Shown here: positions 54,488 to 62,827 of the stretch, in pieces
Position numbering within the stretch: position 1 is the stretch's first letter
How the letters are laid out: every line of letters begins with the position of its first letter
From: Enhydrobacter aerosaccus
GTDB taxonomy: Bacteria > Pseudomonadota > Alphaproteobacteria > Reyranellales > Reyranellaceae
Direction of reading: 5' to 3'
DNA: 64,000 nucleotides
NCBI GenBank assembly: GCA_903832005.1
Contig: CAIKZO010000028.1
Coordinates: 154,141-218,140 of the forward strand
Position numbers and translations under genes: made by a program
The notes under the pieces: model-generated
Told to the model about the DNA's origin: nothing
Seen by the model: only the letters and a program-made list of their open reading frames with translations
Databases searched by the model: none

Positions 54488-55780
54488 ATGGTTGAGTCTA
54501 AAGACGCCCGCATAGCGGTCGTGGTGAAGTGCTGGCCTCGGCTGTCCGAGACCTTCATTGCCCAGGAGATGGCGGGCCTCGAGGCGCGCGGGCTGAAGCT
54601 CGTGATCTATTCGCTGCGGTTGCCGACCGATCCCGCGATCCATCCGGTGCATGCGCGGGTGAAGGCGCCGATCGTCTATCTGCCGGAGTATCTCAAGAAC
54701 GATCCGCTGCGCGTGATCCGCGCCTGGTGGAAGGCGCGCAAGCTGGCGGGTTACAAGGCCGCGCGCGCGCGTTTCCTGCACGACCTCAAGCGCGACCGCA
54801 CACCCAACCGTATCCGCCGCTTCGGCCAGGGCATGGTGCTGGCGACCGAGATGCCCGAGAGCATCGAGCGGATGTACGCGCACTTCATCCATACGCCCGC
54901 CTCGGCGACGCGCTATGCCGCGATCATGCGCGGCCTGCCGTGGAGCGCCTCGGCGCACGCCAAGGACATCTGGACCAGCCAGGAGTGGGAACTCAAGGCC
55001 AAGCTCGCCGACATCGACTGGCTCATCACCTGCACGCAGTACGCCCGTGCGCGTCTGGACGAGCTGGTGAGCGATCGCAGCCGCCTGCGCCTCGTCTACC
55101 ACGGGCTCGACCTTGCCAACCTGCCGGCGCCGCCTGCCGCGCGGTCGAGCCGCGACGGTACGGACCCGAAGGACCCGGTGGTGATCCTGTCGGTCGGCCG
55201 CAGGGTCGCGAAGAAGGGCTATGACGACCTGATCGCGGCGCTGGCGATGCTGCCCAAGGACCTCAACTGGCGCTTCGAGCATATCGGCGCCGGCGTGCTG
55301 GGCGATTCGGTCGTGCACATGGCCGAGCAGGCGGGCATCGCCGATCGCTGTGTCTGGCACGGCGCACTGCCGCAGAAGACGGTGTTCGAGGCCTACCAGC
55401 GCGCCGACATTTTCGTGCTGGCCAGCAAGACGGCGAGCGACGGCGACCGCGAAGGCATGCCCAACGTGCTGCAGGAAGCGGGTTACCAGCACATGGCGAT
55501 CGTCTCGACGCGCTCGGCCGCGATCGGCGAGTTCGTCCACGACGGCGAGAACGGCCTGATGTGCGATCCGGCGGCTTCCGACCAGTTGGCCGCCGCGCTC
55601 GAGAAGCTGGCGCGCGATCCCGGCTTGCGCACCCGCTTCGGCCGCCGCGCCAACGAGATCGTGCGCACGCACTTCTCCTATGAAGCGGGCGTCGACTGGA
55701 TCGCCCGCGCGCTCGGTCAGCCAGTTGGCACCAAGCTCGCGCCGCAGATCGAGAATCCCGAGGCGCGCGCGGCCGAATAA
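54488..55780 (+). CDS. Glycosyltransferase family 4 protein, copy 1
   Basis: This 430-residue GT-B glycosyltransferase has VVVKCWPRLSETFIAQEMAGLEARG at the start and the donor-site domain VILSVGRRVAKKGYDDLIAAL, DIFVLASKTASDGDREGMPNVLQEAG and AAIGEFVHDGENGL. The EGMPNVLQEA segment carries the conserved Glu of the family. It probably adds a sugar to a growing envelope glycan. 15 bp after the first glycosyltransferase and 2 bp before the next. Confidence 0.92.
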   Translation: MVESKDARIAVVVKCWPRLSETFIAQEMAGLEARGLKLVIYSLRLPTDPAIHPVHARVKAPIVYLPEYLKNDPLRVIRAWWKARKLAGYKAARARFLHDLKRDRTPNRIRRFGQGMVLATEMPESIERMYAHFIHTPASATRYAAIMRGLPWSASAHAKDIWTSQEWELKAKLADIDWLITCTQYARARLDELVSDRSRLRLVYHGLDLANLPAPPAARSSRDGTDPKDPVVILSVGRRVAKKGYDDLIAALAMLPKDLNWRFEHIGAGVLGDSVVHMAEQAGIADRCVWHGALPQKTVFEAYQRADIFVLASKTASDGDREGMPNVLQEAGYQHMAIVSTRSAAIGEFVHDGENGLMCDPAASDQLAAALEKLARDPGLRTRFGRRANEIVRTHFSYEAGVDWIARALGQPVGTKLAPQIENPEARAAE

Positions 55781-55782
55781 CC

Positions 55783-56889
55783 ATGCGTGTGTTGCTGCAC
55801 ACGCCTCTGAAGCCGCCCGATCATCCCGTGCCGTCGGGCGACCGCGAGATGGCGCGCGGTTTCTCCCGTCTGCTCACACGTCTTGGCCACAAGGTCGTGA
55901 TGCCGGCCCTCAGCCGTGTGGCGCAAGGCGTGCCCGAGCCGGAGGCGCATCTCGGTCTCGAGCGCCGCGCCCGCGCCCAGGCGGCGCGGCTGATCGCCAC
56001 CTGGCGTGCGCTGCCGGCCGGTCATCCCGAGCGCTTCGATCTCTGGTTCACCTATCACTGCTACTACCGCAAGCCCGATTGGCTGGGACCGATCGTGAGT
56101 CGGGCGCTCGGTGTGCCCTACGTCATCGCCGAAGCCTCGCACGCCGCGCAGCGCGCAATGGGTCCGACGCGGCTCGGCCATCGCGCGACCGAGCGGGCGC
56201 TGGCCGCCGCCGACCTCGTGATCACGGTCAATCCGCGTGACGTCGCCGGCGTGCGCACGCGGTTGCGTCCCGGCGCGCGCCAGGTCTGGCTGCCGCCCTT
56301 CATCGACGTGCAGCCCTATCTCGACGCGCGCGCGCACCGGATGACCAACGACGTGCCGCTCTTGTTGGCCGTCGGCATGATGCGCACGCGCGACAAGCTC
56401 GAGTCCTATCGTGTGCTGGCGCAGGCGTTCCATCTGCTCGGCGAGCGGCCCTGGCAGGCAGTGCTGGTCGGCGACGGCGCGGCGCGCGCCGAGATCGAGG
56501 CGGTGATGGCGCCGTTCGGCCAACGCATCCGCTTCGCCGGGGCGGTAAGCCAGCAGGAGCTTCTCGCGCTCTACGCCTCGGCCGATCTTTACGTCTGGCC
56601 CGCGATCAACGAAGCCTATGGCATGGCCTTTCTCGAAGCCCAGGCCGCCGGCGTGCCGGTCGTTGCCGGCCGCACCGGCGGCGTGCCCGCGGTGGTGGCC
56701 GATGGCGTCGCGGGCTTGCTGACGCCGATTGGCGACGCGGAGGCCTTTGCCGCGGCGGTCGCGCGCCTGCTCGACGATCCGGCCGAGCGCGCGCGCCTTG
56801 CCGCCAACACCGCCGCCCGCATTGCCGCGCGCCATGACGACCGCGCCGCCGCGCACGCGCTGGCCGCCGCGCTGGCAACGCTCAGATGA
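55783..56889 (+). CDS. Glycosyltransferase family 4 protein, copy 2
   Basis: This 368-residue protein opens RVLLHTPLKPPDHPVPSGDREMARGFSRLL (acceptor side) and has LLLAVGMMRTRDKLESY, LYVWPAINEAYGMAFLEAQAAGVPVVA (the EAYGMAFLEA family signature) and TGGVPAVVADGVAGLL. Overlaps the following histidine phosphatase by 4 bp. It is distinct from copy 1, so the cluster builds a glycan with several different linkages. Confidence 0.92.
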   Translation: MRVLLHTPLKPPDHPVPSGDREMARGFSRLLTRLGHKVVMPALSRVAQGVPEPEAHLGLERRARAQAARLIATWRALPAGHPERFDLWFTYHCYYRKPDWLGPIVSRALGVPYVIAEASHAAQRAMGPTRLGHRATERALAAADLVITVNPRDVAGVRTRLRPGARQVWLPPFIDVQPYLDARAHRMTNDVPLLLAVGMMRTRDKLESYRVLAQAFHLLGERPWQAVLVGDGAARAEIEAVMAPFGQRIRFAGAVSQQELLALYASADLYVWPAINEAYGMAFLEAQAAGVPVVAGRTGGVPAVVADGVAGLLTPIGDAEAFAAAVARLLDDPAERARLAANTAARIAARHDDRAAAHALAAALATLR

Positions 56890-57485
56890 GCGGCGTCGCG
56901 TTCGTCCTGTTGCGCCACGCGTCTACTGCCTGGAATGAAGAAGGCCGCCTGCAGGGCATGACCGACACGCCACTTAGCCCCGCCGGCGAAGCCGATGCGC
57001 GCGGCTGGCGCCTGCCGGCCCCGGCGGATGGATGGAAGCGTCTCAGCAGTCCGTTGCTACGCGCGCGCCGCACCGCTGAACTTTTGCAGCCCGCCGCCGC
57101 GGTATCGATCGAGGATCGCCTGCGTGAGATGAGCTTTGGCGTCTGGGAAGGCCGCACTTTGCCTGAGCTGCGCGCGACCGAGGGCGCGGCCTTCACCGAC
57201 GCCGAGAACAAGGGCGTCGATTTCCAGCCGCCGGGCGGGGAGTCGCCGCGCGCGGTGATGCAGCGCCTCATTGGTTGGGCGACGGAGATCGCGGGCAAGG
57301 GCGAGCCGGTCGTCGCCGTGTCGCATAAGGCCGCGATCCGCGCGGCCATGGCTCTTGCGACTGGCTGGGACATGATGGGTCGCCCACCGGTCAAGCTCGA
57401 CTGGCGCTCGGCGCATTTCTTCCATGCCGCGCCCGACGGCAGCCTGCGGCTCGATCGACCCAACGTCTCGCTGGTGCCGGCGTGA
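56886..57485 (+). CDS. Histidine phosphatase family protein
   Basis: This 199-residue phosphoglycerate-mutase-like enzyme has LLRHASTAWNEEGRLQGMTDTPLSPAGEADA, with the catalytic RHxxT (R10, H11) in the less common form RHAST, then SSPLLRARRTAELL, MSFGVWEGRTLPEL and the second His in VAVSHKAAIRA. It could dephosphorylate a sugar-phosphate intermediate (as GmhB-like or CobC-like relatives act on other substrates). Coupled on both sides by 4-bp overlaps to glycosyltransferase genes. Confidence 0.88.
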   Translation: MSGVAFVLLRHASTAWNEEGRLQGMTDTPLSPAGEADARGWRLPAPADGWKRLSSPLLRARRTAELLQPAAAVSIEDRLREMSFGVWEGRTLPELRATEGAAFTDAENKGVDFQPPGGESPRAVMQRLIGWATEIAGKGEPVVAVSHKAAIRAAMALATGWDMMGRPPVKLDWRSAHFFHAAPDGSLRLDRPNVSLVPA

Positions 57486-58624
57486 AGCGCGTCTTCTTCT
57501 ATGTGCAGCACCTGCTGGGCATCGGCCATCTGCGCCGCGCCGCGACCCTCGCGCGCGCACTTGCCCGAGAAAGTTTCGACGTCCTGCTGGTGTCGGGTGG
57601 CGCCCCGGTACCGGGCCTCGATGCGGGCGGTGCGCGCTTCCATCAATTGCCGCCACTACGCGCGCGTGACGAGGGATTGCGCGAGCTCTCGCGGCTCGAC
57701 GGCACGCCGCTCGACGATGCCTTTCGTGCTTTGCGCGTCCAGCGACTGCTCGACCTGTTGAAGGCCGAACGGCCGGATATCCTGATCACCGAGCAGTTTC
57801 CCTTCGGCCGCACGCAACTGCGCTTCGAACTGCTGCCGCTGCTGGAAGCAGCGAAGAAGATGAGCAAGCCGCCGCGTATCTTCGCGTCGGTGCGCGATGT
57901 GCTGCGCGACACGGTGAGCGCGGAGCGCGTTGCCCAGACACTCGCGACCTTCGACACGTTCTTCGATGCCGTGCTAGTCCACGCCGATCCCGCGCTGGTC
58001 AGCCTCGACAAGAGTTTTAAGGGCTGGGCCCATCTCAAGGACCGGGCGCATTACACCGGTTACGTCGTAGAGGATGATCGTTCGTCCACGGTTGCGACCG
58101 ACGACAAGGTTGGCCGTGACGAAGTAATCGTCTCGGCCGGTGGCGGTGCCGTCGGCGGGCCGCTGTTGCGCGCGGCGATCGCAGCGCGGCCGCTCACCTC
58201 GCTCGCTGACCGCACATGGCGATTGCTGGTCGGCGACAATCTTCCGGCCGCCGACGGAGCGGCGCTCACTGCGGATCCCGGCGTGGTGATCGAGCCGGCG
58301 CGCGGTGATTTCACCCGGTTGCTGGCGCGCTCTACCCTGTCGATCAGCCAAGCGGGCTACAACACCGTGGTCGAGACCTTGATGCATGCCGATCGTGCGG
58401 TGCTGGTGCCGTTCGCGACGCCACGCGAGACCGAGCAGACGCGGCGTGCGCAGGCGTTGGCCAAACGCGGCCTGGTCCAGAGGGTCGAAGCCGAAGGCCT
58501 CGACGGCCCGACCCTCGCCGCCGCGGTCGAGCGCGCGCTGACGAGCCGGTCAATCAGAAGCTTCCCGCGCTGTGATGCCAATGGCGGGCCGGCGACGGCC
58601 GCGCTACTGACAAAGCTCGCATGA
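57482..58624 (+). CDS. MurG-like glycosyltransferase (COG4671 type), copy 2
   Basis: This 380-residue protein starts RVFFYVQHLLGIGHLRRAATLARAL, with the nucleotide-sugar fold's GIGH loop, and ends with EVIVSAGGGAVGGPLLRAAI and STLSISQAGYNTVVETLMHADRAVLVP. It begins at GTG 57482, overlapping the phosphatase stop by 4 bp. It is paralogous in layout to the gene at 53192, but their sequences are diverged. Donor sugar unknown. Confidence 0.85.
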   Translation: MKRVFFYVQHLLGIGHLRRAATLARALARESFDVLLVSGGAPVPGLDAGGARFHQLPPLRARDEGLRELSRLDGTPLDDAFRALRVQRLLDLLKAERPDILITEQFPFGRTQLRFELLPLLEAAKKMSKPPRIFASVRDVLRDTVSAERVAQTLATFDTFFDAVLVHADPALVSLDKSFKGWAHLKDRAHYTGYVVEDDRSSTVATDDKVGRDEVIVSAGGGAVGGPLLRAAIAARPLTSLADRTWRLLVGDNLPAADGAALTADPGVVIEPARGDFTRLLARSTLSISQAGYNTVVETLMHADRAVLVPFATPRETEQTRRAQALAKRGLVQRVEAEGLDGPTLAAAVERALTSRSIRSFPRCDANGGPATAALLTKLA

Positions 58625-59388
58625 GCAACTGGATCGCCTTCGACGACGAGATCGCCCGCTGGCGCGACGCCGGCCGCGAGGCAGTGCTGTGGTGGCGCGA
58701 CGACGATGCCGTCGAGGTGACGCCCGCGCTTAAGCGCCTGTTCGAGGTCCAGCACGCGACGGAGGCGCCGCTGGCCTTGGCCGTGGTGCCGGCACAGGCG
58801 ACGGCGGCGCTGGCCGATCGGCTGGCGGACGAGAAAGCCGTCGACGTGCTCCAGCACGGTTACGCACACGTTAACCATGCGAGCCCTACGGATAAGAAGG
58901 CGGAGCTTGGATTGCAGCGCCCCGCCATGATCGTGCTGGGCGATCTCGGCACCGGCTGGATGGCGCTGGAGCGGCTGTTCGGCGCCCGCGCGCTGCCCGT
59001 CCTGGTGCCGCCCTGGAACCGCATCGCTCCGCCTTTGGTGCCGACTCTGCCCGAGATCGGCTTCCGCGGGCTGTCGACGTACGGCGCGCGGACGCGCGAA
59101 ATGCCGGTGCGCGGGCTGCGGCAGGTCAATACCCACGTCGATCTGATCGATTGGCGCGGGGATCGAGGCTTCGTCGGGCTCGAATCGGCCCTCGAGCTGC
59201 TGGTCCGCTCCCTGGGGGCCGCGCGTACAACGACCAACGAACCGATCGGCATCCTTAGTCATCATCTTGCGATGGACGAAGGGGCTTGGGATTTCCTAAT
59301 GTCGCTGATGGGGAAAGCAAAAACGACGTCGGGGATCACGATAAGTCCGGCGCATGAATTATTCGCGTCACGGGAGGCGCGCGGTTGA
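58621..59388 (+). CDS. Polysaccharide-deacetylase-like protein
   Basis: This 255-residue protein carries the landmarks of the family: an Asp motif (WWRDDDA, 24-30), metal histidines in HGYAHVNH (79-86), PPWNRIAPPLV and a final ILSHHLAMDEG. NodB-type deacetylases remove N-acetyl groups from glycans. There is no signal peptide, unlike periplasmic members, so it may act on a lipid-linked or nucleotide sugar in the cytosol. 4-bp overlaps with both neighbours. Confidence 0.82.
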   Translation: MSNWIAFDDEIARWRDAGREAVLWWRDDDAVEVTPALKRLFEVQHATEAPLALAVVPAQATAALADRLADEKAVDVLQHGYAHVNHASPTDKKAELGLQRPAMIVLGDLGTGWMALERLFGARALPVLVPPWNRIAPPLVPTLPEIGFRGLSTYGARTREMPVRGLRQVNTHVDLIDWRGDRGFVGLESALELLVRSLGAARTTTNEPIGILSHHLAMDEGAWDFLMSLMGKAKTTSGITISPAHELFASREARG

Positions 59389-59891
59389 GTTCCGCCGAGT
59401 TGCGTTATCCACGCCCGACCTTATGGGCCGACTATGTCCGCGCCGGCGCGGGCGTCGTGCTGTGCGGCGGGCCGTTGGTTGCCCTGAACGTCAATCGCTG
59501 GATGGCGCTGGTGCTGGGCGCCGGCCTCGTGCTGTTCATCCTCTTCCTCGCGCGGACAGCGTTGCGGCAAAGGACGCGCTATGTGCTGGCCGAGGACACG
59601 CTGTGCGCCGACGGGCCGGCCGGGACCCTGGTCGAATGGCGCCAGCTCGATCGGCTGAAGCTCAGCTACTTCTCGACCAAGCGCGACCGCACCGGGGGCT
59701 GGATGCAACTTGCTGTGGGCTCGGCCGGGAGCCGGACCATCAAGATCGATTCCGCACTCGAAGGTTTTTACGATATCGTCGAGCGGGCCGCTCGTGCGGC
59801 AGAGGTCAACGGGGTCGCGCTCAGCGCGGCGACGCGGGCAAATCTGAGGTCAATGGGCATTTCGGTGGCAGGGCAGGAAGAAACGGTATGA
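59385..59891 (+). CDS. Small membrane protein, PH-like domain
   Basis: This 168-residue protein has two membrane spans (about 20-36 and 39-58), then a soluble domain (about 62-165) with YVLAEDTLCADGPAGTLVEWRQLDRLKLSYFSTKRD, resembling bacterial PH-like (bPH) domains. It begins at TTG 59385 with GGGAGG 7 bases upstream, overlapping the deacetylase stop by 4 bp (TTGA). Function unknown; may anchor the glycan machinery at the membrane. Confidence 0.7.
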   Translation: MSSAELRYPRPTLWADYVRAGAGVVLCGGPLVALNVNRWMALVLGAGLVLFILFLARTALRQRTRYVLAEDTLCADGPAGTLVEWRQLDRLKLSYFSTKRDRTGGWMQLAVGSAGSRTIKIDSALEGFYDIVERAARAAEVNGVALSAATRANLRSMGISVAGQEETV

Positions 59892-61822
59892 GCGAACTGC
59901 TGCGTGTCCAGAATCTCACCATCGACTTCGGCGTGCATGAAGGCACGCTCCGGGCCGTCGACAATGTTTCCTTCGCCATCCCGCCCGGCGGCACCCTGGC
60001 GCTGGTGGGCGAGTCGGGCTCCGGCAAGTCGGTCTGCAGCCAGGCGATCATGGGCCTGCTGCCGCGCACGGCCAGCATCTCCTCCGGATCGATCCTGTTC
60101 CAGGATCCCCGTGACGGCTCGGCCCCCGTGGATATCGCCAAGCTCAATCCCGGCGGCGCCGAGATGCGGTCGATCCGCGGCGGCGAGATTTCGATCATCT
60201 TCCAGGAGCCGATGACCTCGTTGTCGGCGCTCCACACCTTGGGCGACCAGATCGGCGAGGCGGTCGAGCTGCACGGTGCCCATCCCGGCATGGGCGGACC
60301 GGACCGCAAACTGAGCCGGGCCGAGATCGACGAGATCACCGTCGCCATGTTGCGCTTGGTGGGCTTCCCCGATCCGAAGCGGGCGCTGAAGACCTATCCG
60401 TTCGAACTGTCGGGTGGTCTGCGCCAGCGCGCGATGATCGCCATGGCGCTGGTCTGCCGGCCGGCGCTGTTGATCGCCGATGAGCCGACAACGGCGCTCG
60501 ACGTCACCATCCAGGCCCAGATCCTGCGTCTCATGAAGGATCTGCAGAAGGAACTGGGCATGGCGTTGCTGATGATCACCCACGATCTCGGGGTGGTTGC
60601 CAACGTCGCCGACGACGTGGTCGTGATGTATCGCGGCAAGGTCGTCGAGTCGGGCAGCCTGGGCGACATCTTCCGCGAGCCCAAGCACGATTATCTCAAG
60701 GCGTTGCTACATGCCGTGCCGCGCTTCGACATGAAGCCCGGCGAGCGGCTGATGCCGATCCGCGAGATCAAGGCGGCGACCGGCCATCTGCTGACCCAGA
60801 AGGTCGAGGTCAAGCCGACGGCCAACTTCAATCCCAAGGCGCCGGTCCTCAAGGTCCGCCATCTCACCAAGACCTTCCGCATCCGCAAGGCCGACACGCT
60901 GGTCGAGCAGTTGATGGGCGGCGGCACGACCAAGAGCGTGCGCGCGGTCAACGACGTGAGCTTCGACGTCGAGCGCGGCGAGTGCCTGGGCCTCGTGGGC
61001 GAGTCGGGCTGCGGCAAGACCACCCTCAGCAAGATCCTCATGCGCGGCATCAGCGCCGATCCGACCGGTGGCGGTGGCCGCATCGTGTTCGACGACTGGG
61101 GCCGCAAGACCGACGTACTGGCGCTCGAGGGCGACGAGCTCAACCGCTTCCGCACCAAGCTGCAGTTCATCTTCCAGGACCCGTTCGGTTCGCTCAATCC
61201 GCGCATGACGGTCTACGACATCCTGGTCGAGCCGCTGATCATCCATAAGGTGGGCGACGATGCCTATCGCCGCGAGATGGTGGGCGAGCTGATGGAGCTG
61301 GTTGGCCTCGACCGCCGTCACCTCAGCCGCTATCCGCACTCCTTCTCCGGCGGCCAGCGCCAGCGCATCGGCATCGCGCGCTCGCTGGCGCTCCGACCCG
61401 ACATGGTGATCTGCGACGAGCCGGTGTCGGCGCTCGATGTGTCGATCCAGGCGCAGATCCTGAACCTGCTGAAGGACCTGCAGCAGAAGCTCGGCCTCAC
61501 CTATCTGTTCATCTCGCACAATCTCGCCGTGGTCGATTACATCGCCGACCGTATCGCCGTGATGTGCGCCGGCCGGCTGGTCGAGCTGGCGCCGGCGGGC
61601 GAGCTGTTCAAGAACCCCATGCATCCCTACACCAAGGCACTCCTGTCGGCGGTGCCGATCCCCGATCCCGGCCAGCGGCTCGATCTTCGTGCGTTGATGG
61701 AGGGCAAGGCGTCCGATCCCTCGCAATGGCCCGAGCCCTACCAAGACGACGGCAAGACGCCGTTGTACTGGACCGAGGCGGAGACGGGTCACTATGTGCG
61801 CATGACGCGGGAGAACGCGTAG
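59888..61822 (+). CDS. Oligopeptide ABC transporter, fused ATP-binding protein (Yej/Dpp type)
   Basis: This 644-residue protein is two ABC cassettes in tandem. First: Walker A GESGSGKS (41-48), signature LSGGLRQR, Walker [13 protein letters not shown]. Second: [41 protein letters not shown]. Both look functional. This matches the YejF/DppDF fusion of oligopeptide importers. ATG 59888 overlaps the small membrane gene's stop by 4 bp (ATGA), so the transporter is coupled to the glycan genes. The permeases follow immediately; no binding-protein gene lies within the window. Confidence 0.95.
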   Translation: MSELLRVQNLTIDFGVHEGTLRAVDNVSFAIPPGGTLALVGESGSGKSVCSQAIMGLLPRTASISSGSILFQDPRDGSAPVDIAKLNPGGAEMRSIRGGEISIIFQEPMTSLSALHTLGDQIGEAVELHGAHPGMGGPDRKLSRAEIDEITVAMLRLVGFPDPKRALKTYPFELSGGLRQRAMIAMALVCRPALLIADEPTTALDVTIQAQILRLMKDLQKELGMALLMITHDLGVVANVADDVVVMYRGKVVESGSLGDIFREPKHDYLKALLHAVPRFDMKPGERLMPIREIKAATGHLLTQKVEVKPTANFNPKAPVLKVRHLTKTFRIRKADTLVEQLMGGGTTKSVRAVNDVSFDVERGECLGLVGESGCGKTTLSKILMRGISADPTGGGGRIVFDDWGRKTDVLALEGDELNRFRTKLQFIFQDPFGSLNPRMTVYDILVEPLIIHKVGDDAYRREMVGELMELVGLDRRHLSRYPHSFSGGQRQRIGIARSLALRPDMVICDEPVSALDVSIQAQILNLLKDLQQKLGLTYLFISHNLAVVDYIADRIAVMCAGRLVELAPAGELFKNPMHPYTKALLSAVPIPDPGQRLDLRALMEGKASDPSQWPEPYQDDGKTPLYWTEAETGHYVRMTRENA

Positions 61823-61824
61823 CC

Positions 61825-62820
61825 ATGTTGCAATACGTCATCCGTCGCCTGTTGCTGATGATCCCGACGCTGTTCGTCATCAGCCTGCTCGTCTACATCA
61901 TCATCGACATGCCGCCCGGCGACTGCGTCACCTCGCAGATCGACGAGCTGGTGGCGCGCGGCGATCCCGACGCGCTGAAGCGTGCCGACGAGCTGCGCCA
62001 TCTCTACGGCCTCGACCAATCGCTGATGCATCGCTACTTCGACTGGGTCGGCGGCGTCTTCCGCTGGGATTTCGGCCTGTCGTGCCAGGACACCGTGCCG
62101 GTGAAGGACCTGATCGGCGAGCGCATCGTGCTCACGCTGATCATGGAAGCGTCCACCATCGCCTTCATCTGGATCGTGTCGTTCGTGATCGGCGTCTACG
62201 CCGCCACGCACCAATATAGAGTGGGCGATTACGTCGCCTCGTTCTTCGGCTTCATCGGCCTGGCGGTGCCGAACTTCCTGCTGGCGCTGGTGCTGCTCTA
62301 TGTCGGCAAGGTCTATTTCGGCCTGTCGATCGGCGGCTTGATGGATGCGCAGTACATCGAAAAGCCGTCCAGCTGGGGCAAGACCCTGTCGATCATGCAG
62401 CATCTCATCATCCCGGTGATCGTGATCGGCACCTCGGGCACCGCCGGCATGATCCGCCGCCTGCGCGCCAACCTGCTCGACGAGCTGCAGAAGCAATACG
62501 TCGTCACCGGCCGCGCCAAGGGTCTGTCCGAGCTGCGGCTGCTGGTGAAGTATCCGCTGCGCCACGCCATCAACCCGTTCGTGGCCGACATCGGCCATCT
62601 CCTGCCGGAGGTGATCTCGGGGTCGGTGATCGTCTCGGTCGTGCTGTCGTTGCCGACCACCGGGCCGATGTTGTTGGGCGCGCTCAGGACCCAGGACGTG
62701 AACCTCGCTGCGACCTTCCTTCTGTTGGTCGCGGTGCTGACCGTGATCGGCATGCTGGTCTCTGACCTGTTGCTGGCGGCGCTCGATCCGCGCATCCGCT
62801 TCGGCTCGGCCGAGAAGTGA
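61825..62820 (+). CDS. Oligopeptide ABC transporter permease (DppB/YejB type)
   Basis: This 331-residue inner-membrane protein has six spans and starts MLQYVIRRLLLMIPTLFVISLLVYII, typical of the DppB group. The coupling loop is YVVTGRAKGLSELRLLVKYPLRHAINPF (EAA-type motif), then HLLPEVISGSVIVSVVLSLPTTGPMLLGAL. It is 2 bp after the ATPase gene. Confidence 0.95.
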   Translation: MLQYVIRRLLLMIPTLFVISLLVYIIIDMPPGDCVTSQIDELVARGDPDALKRADELRHLYGLDQSLMHRYFDWVGGVFRWDFGLSCQDTVPVKDLIGERIVLTLIMEASTIAFIWIVSFVIGVYAATHQYRVGDYVASFFGFIGLAVPNFLLALVLLYVGKVYFGLSIGGLMDAQYIEKPSSWGKTLSIMQHLIIPVIVIGTSGTAGMIRRLRANLLDELQKQYVVTGRAKGLSELRLLVKYPLRHAINPFVADIGHLLPEVISGSVIVSVVLSLPTTGPMLLGALRTQDVNLAATFLLLVAVLTVIGMLVSDLLLAALDPRIRFGSAEK

Positions 62821-62827
62821 GACGGAC

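Noticed and set aside
54209..55672. 487-residue reverse frame opposite the glycosyltransferase genes
   Set aside because: Antisense shadow of two recognisable glycosyltransferases; no ribosome-binding site and no motif.
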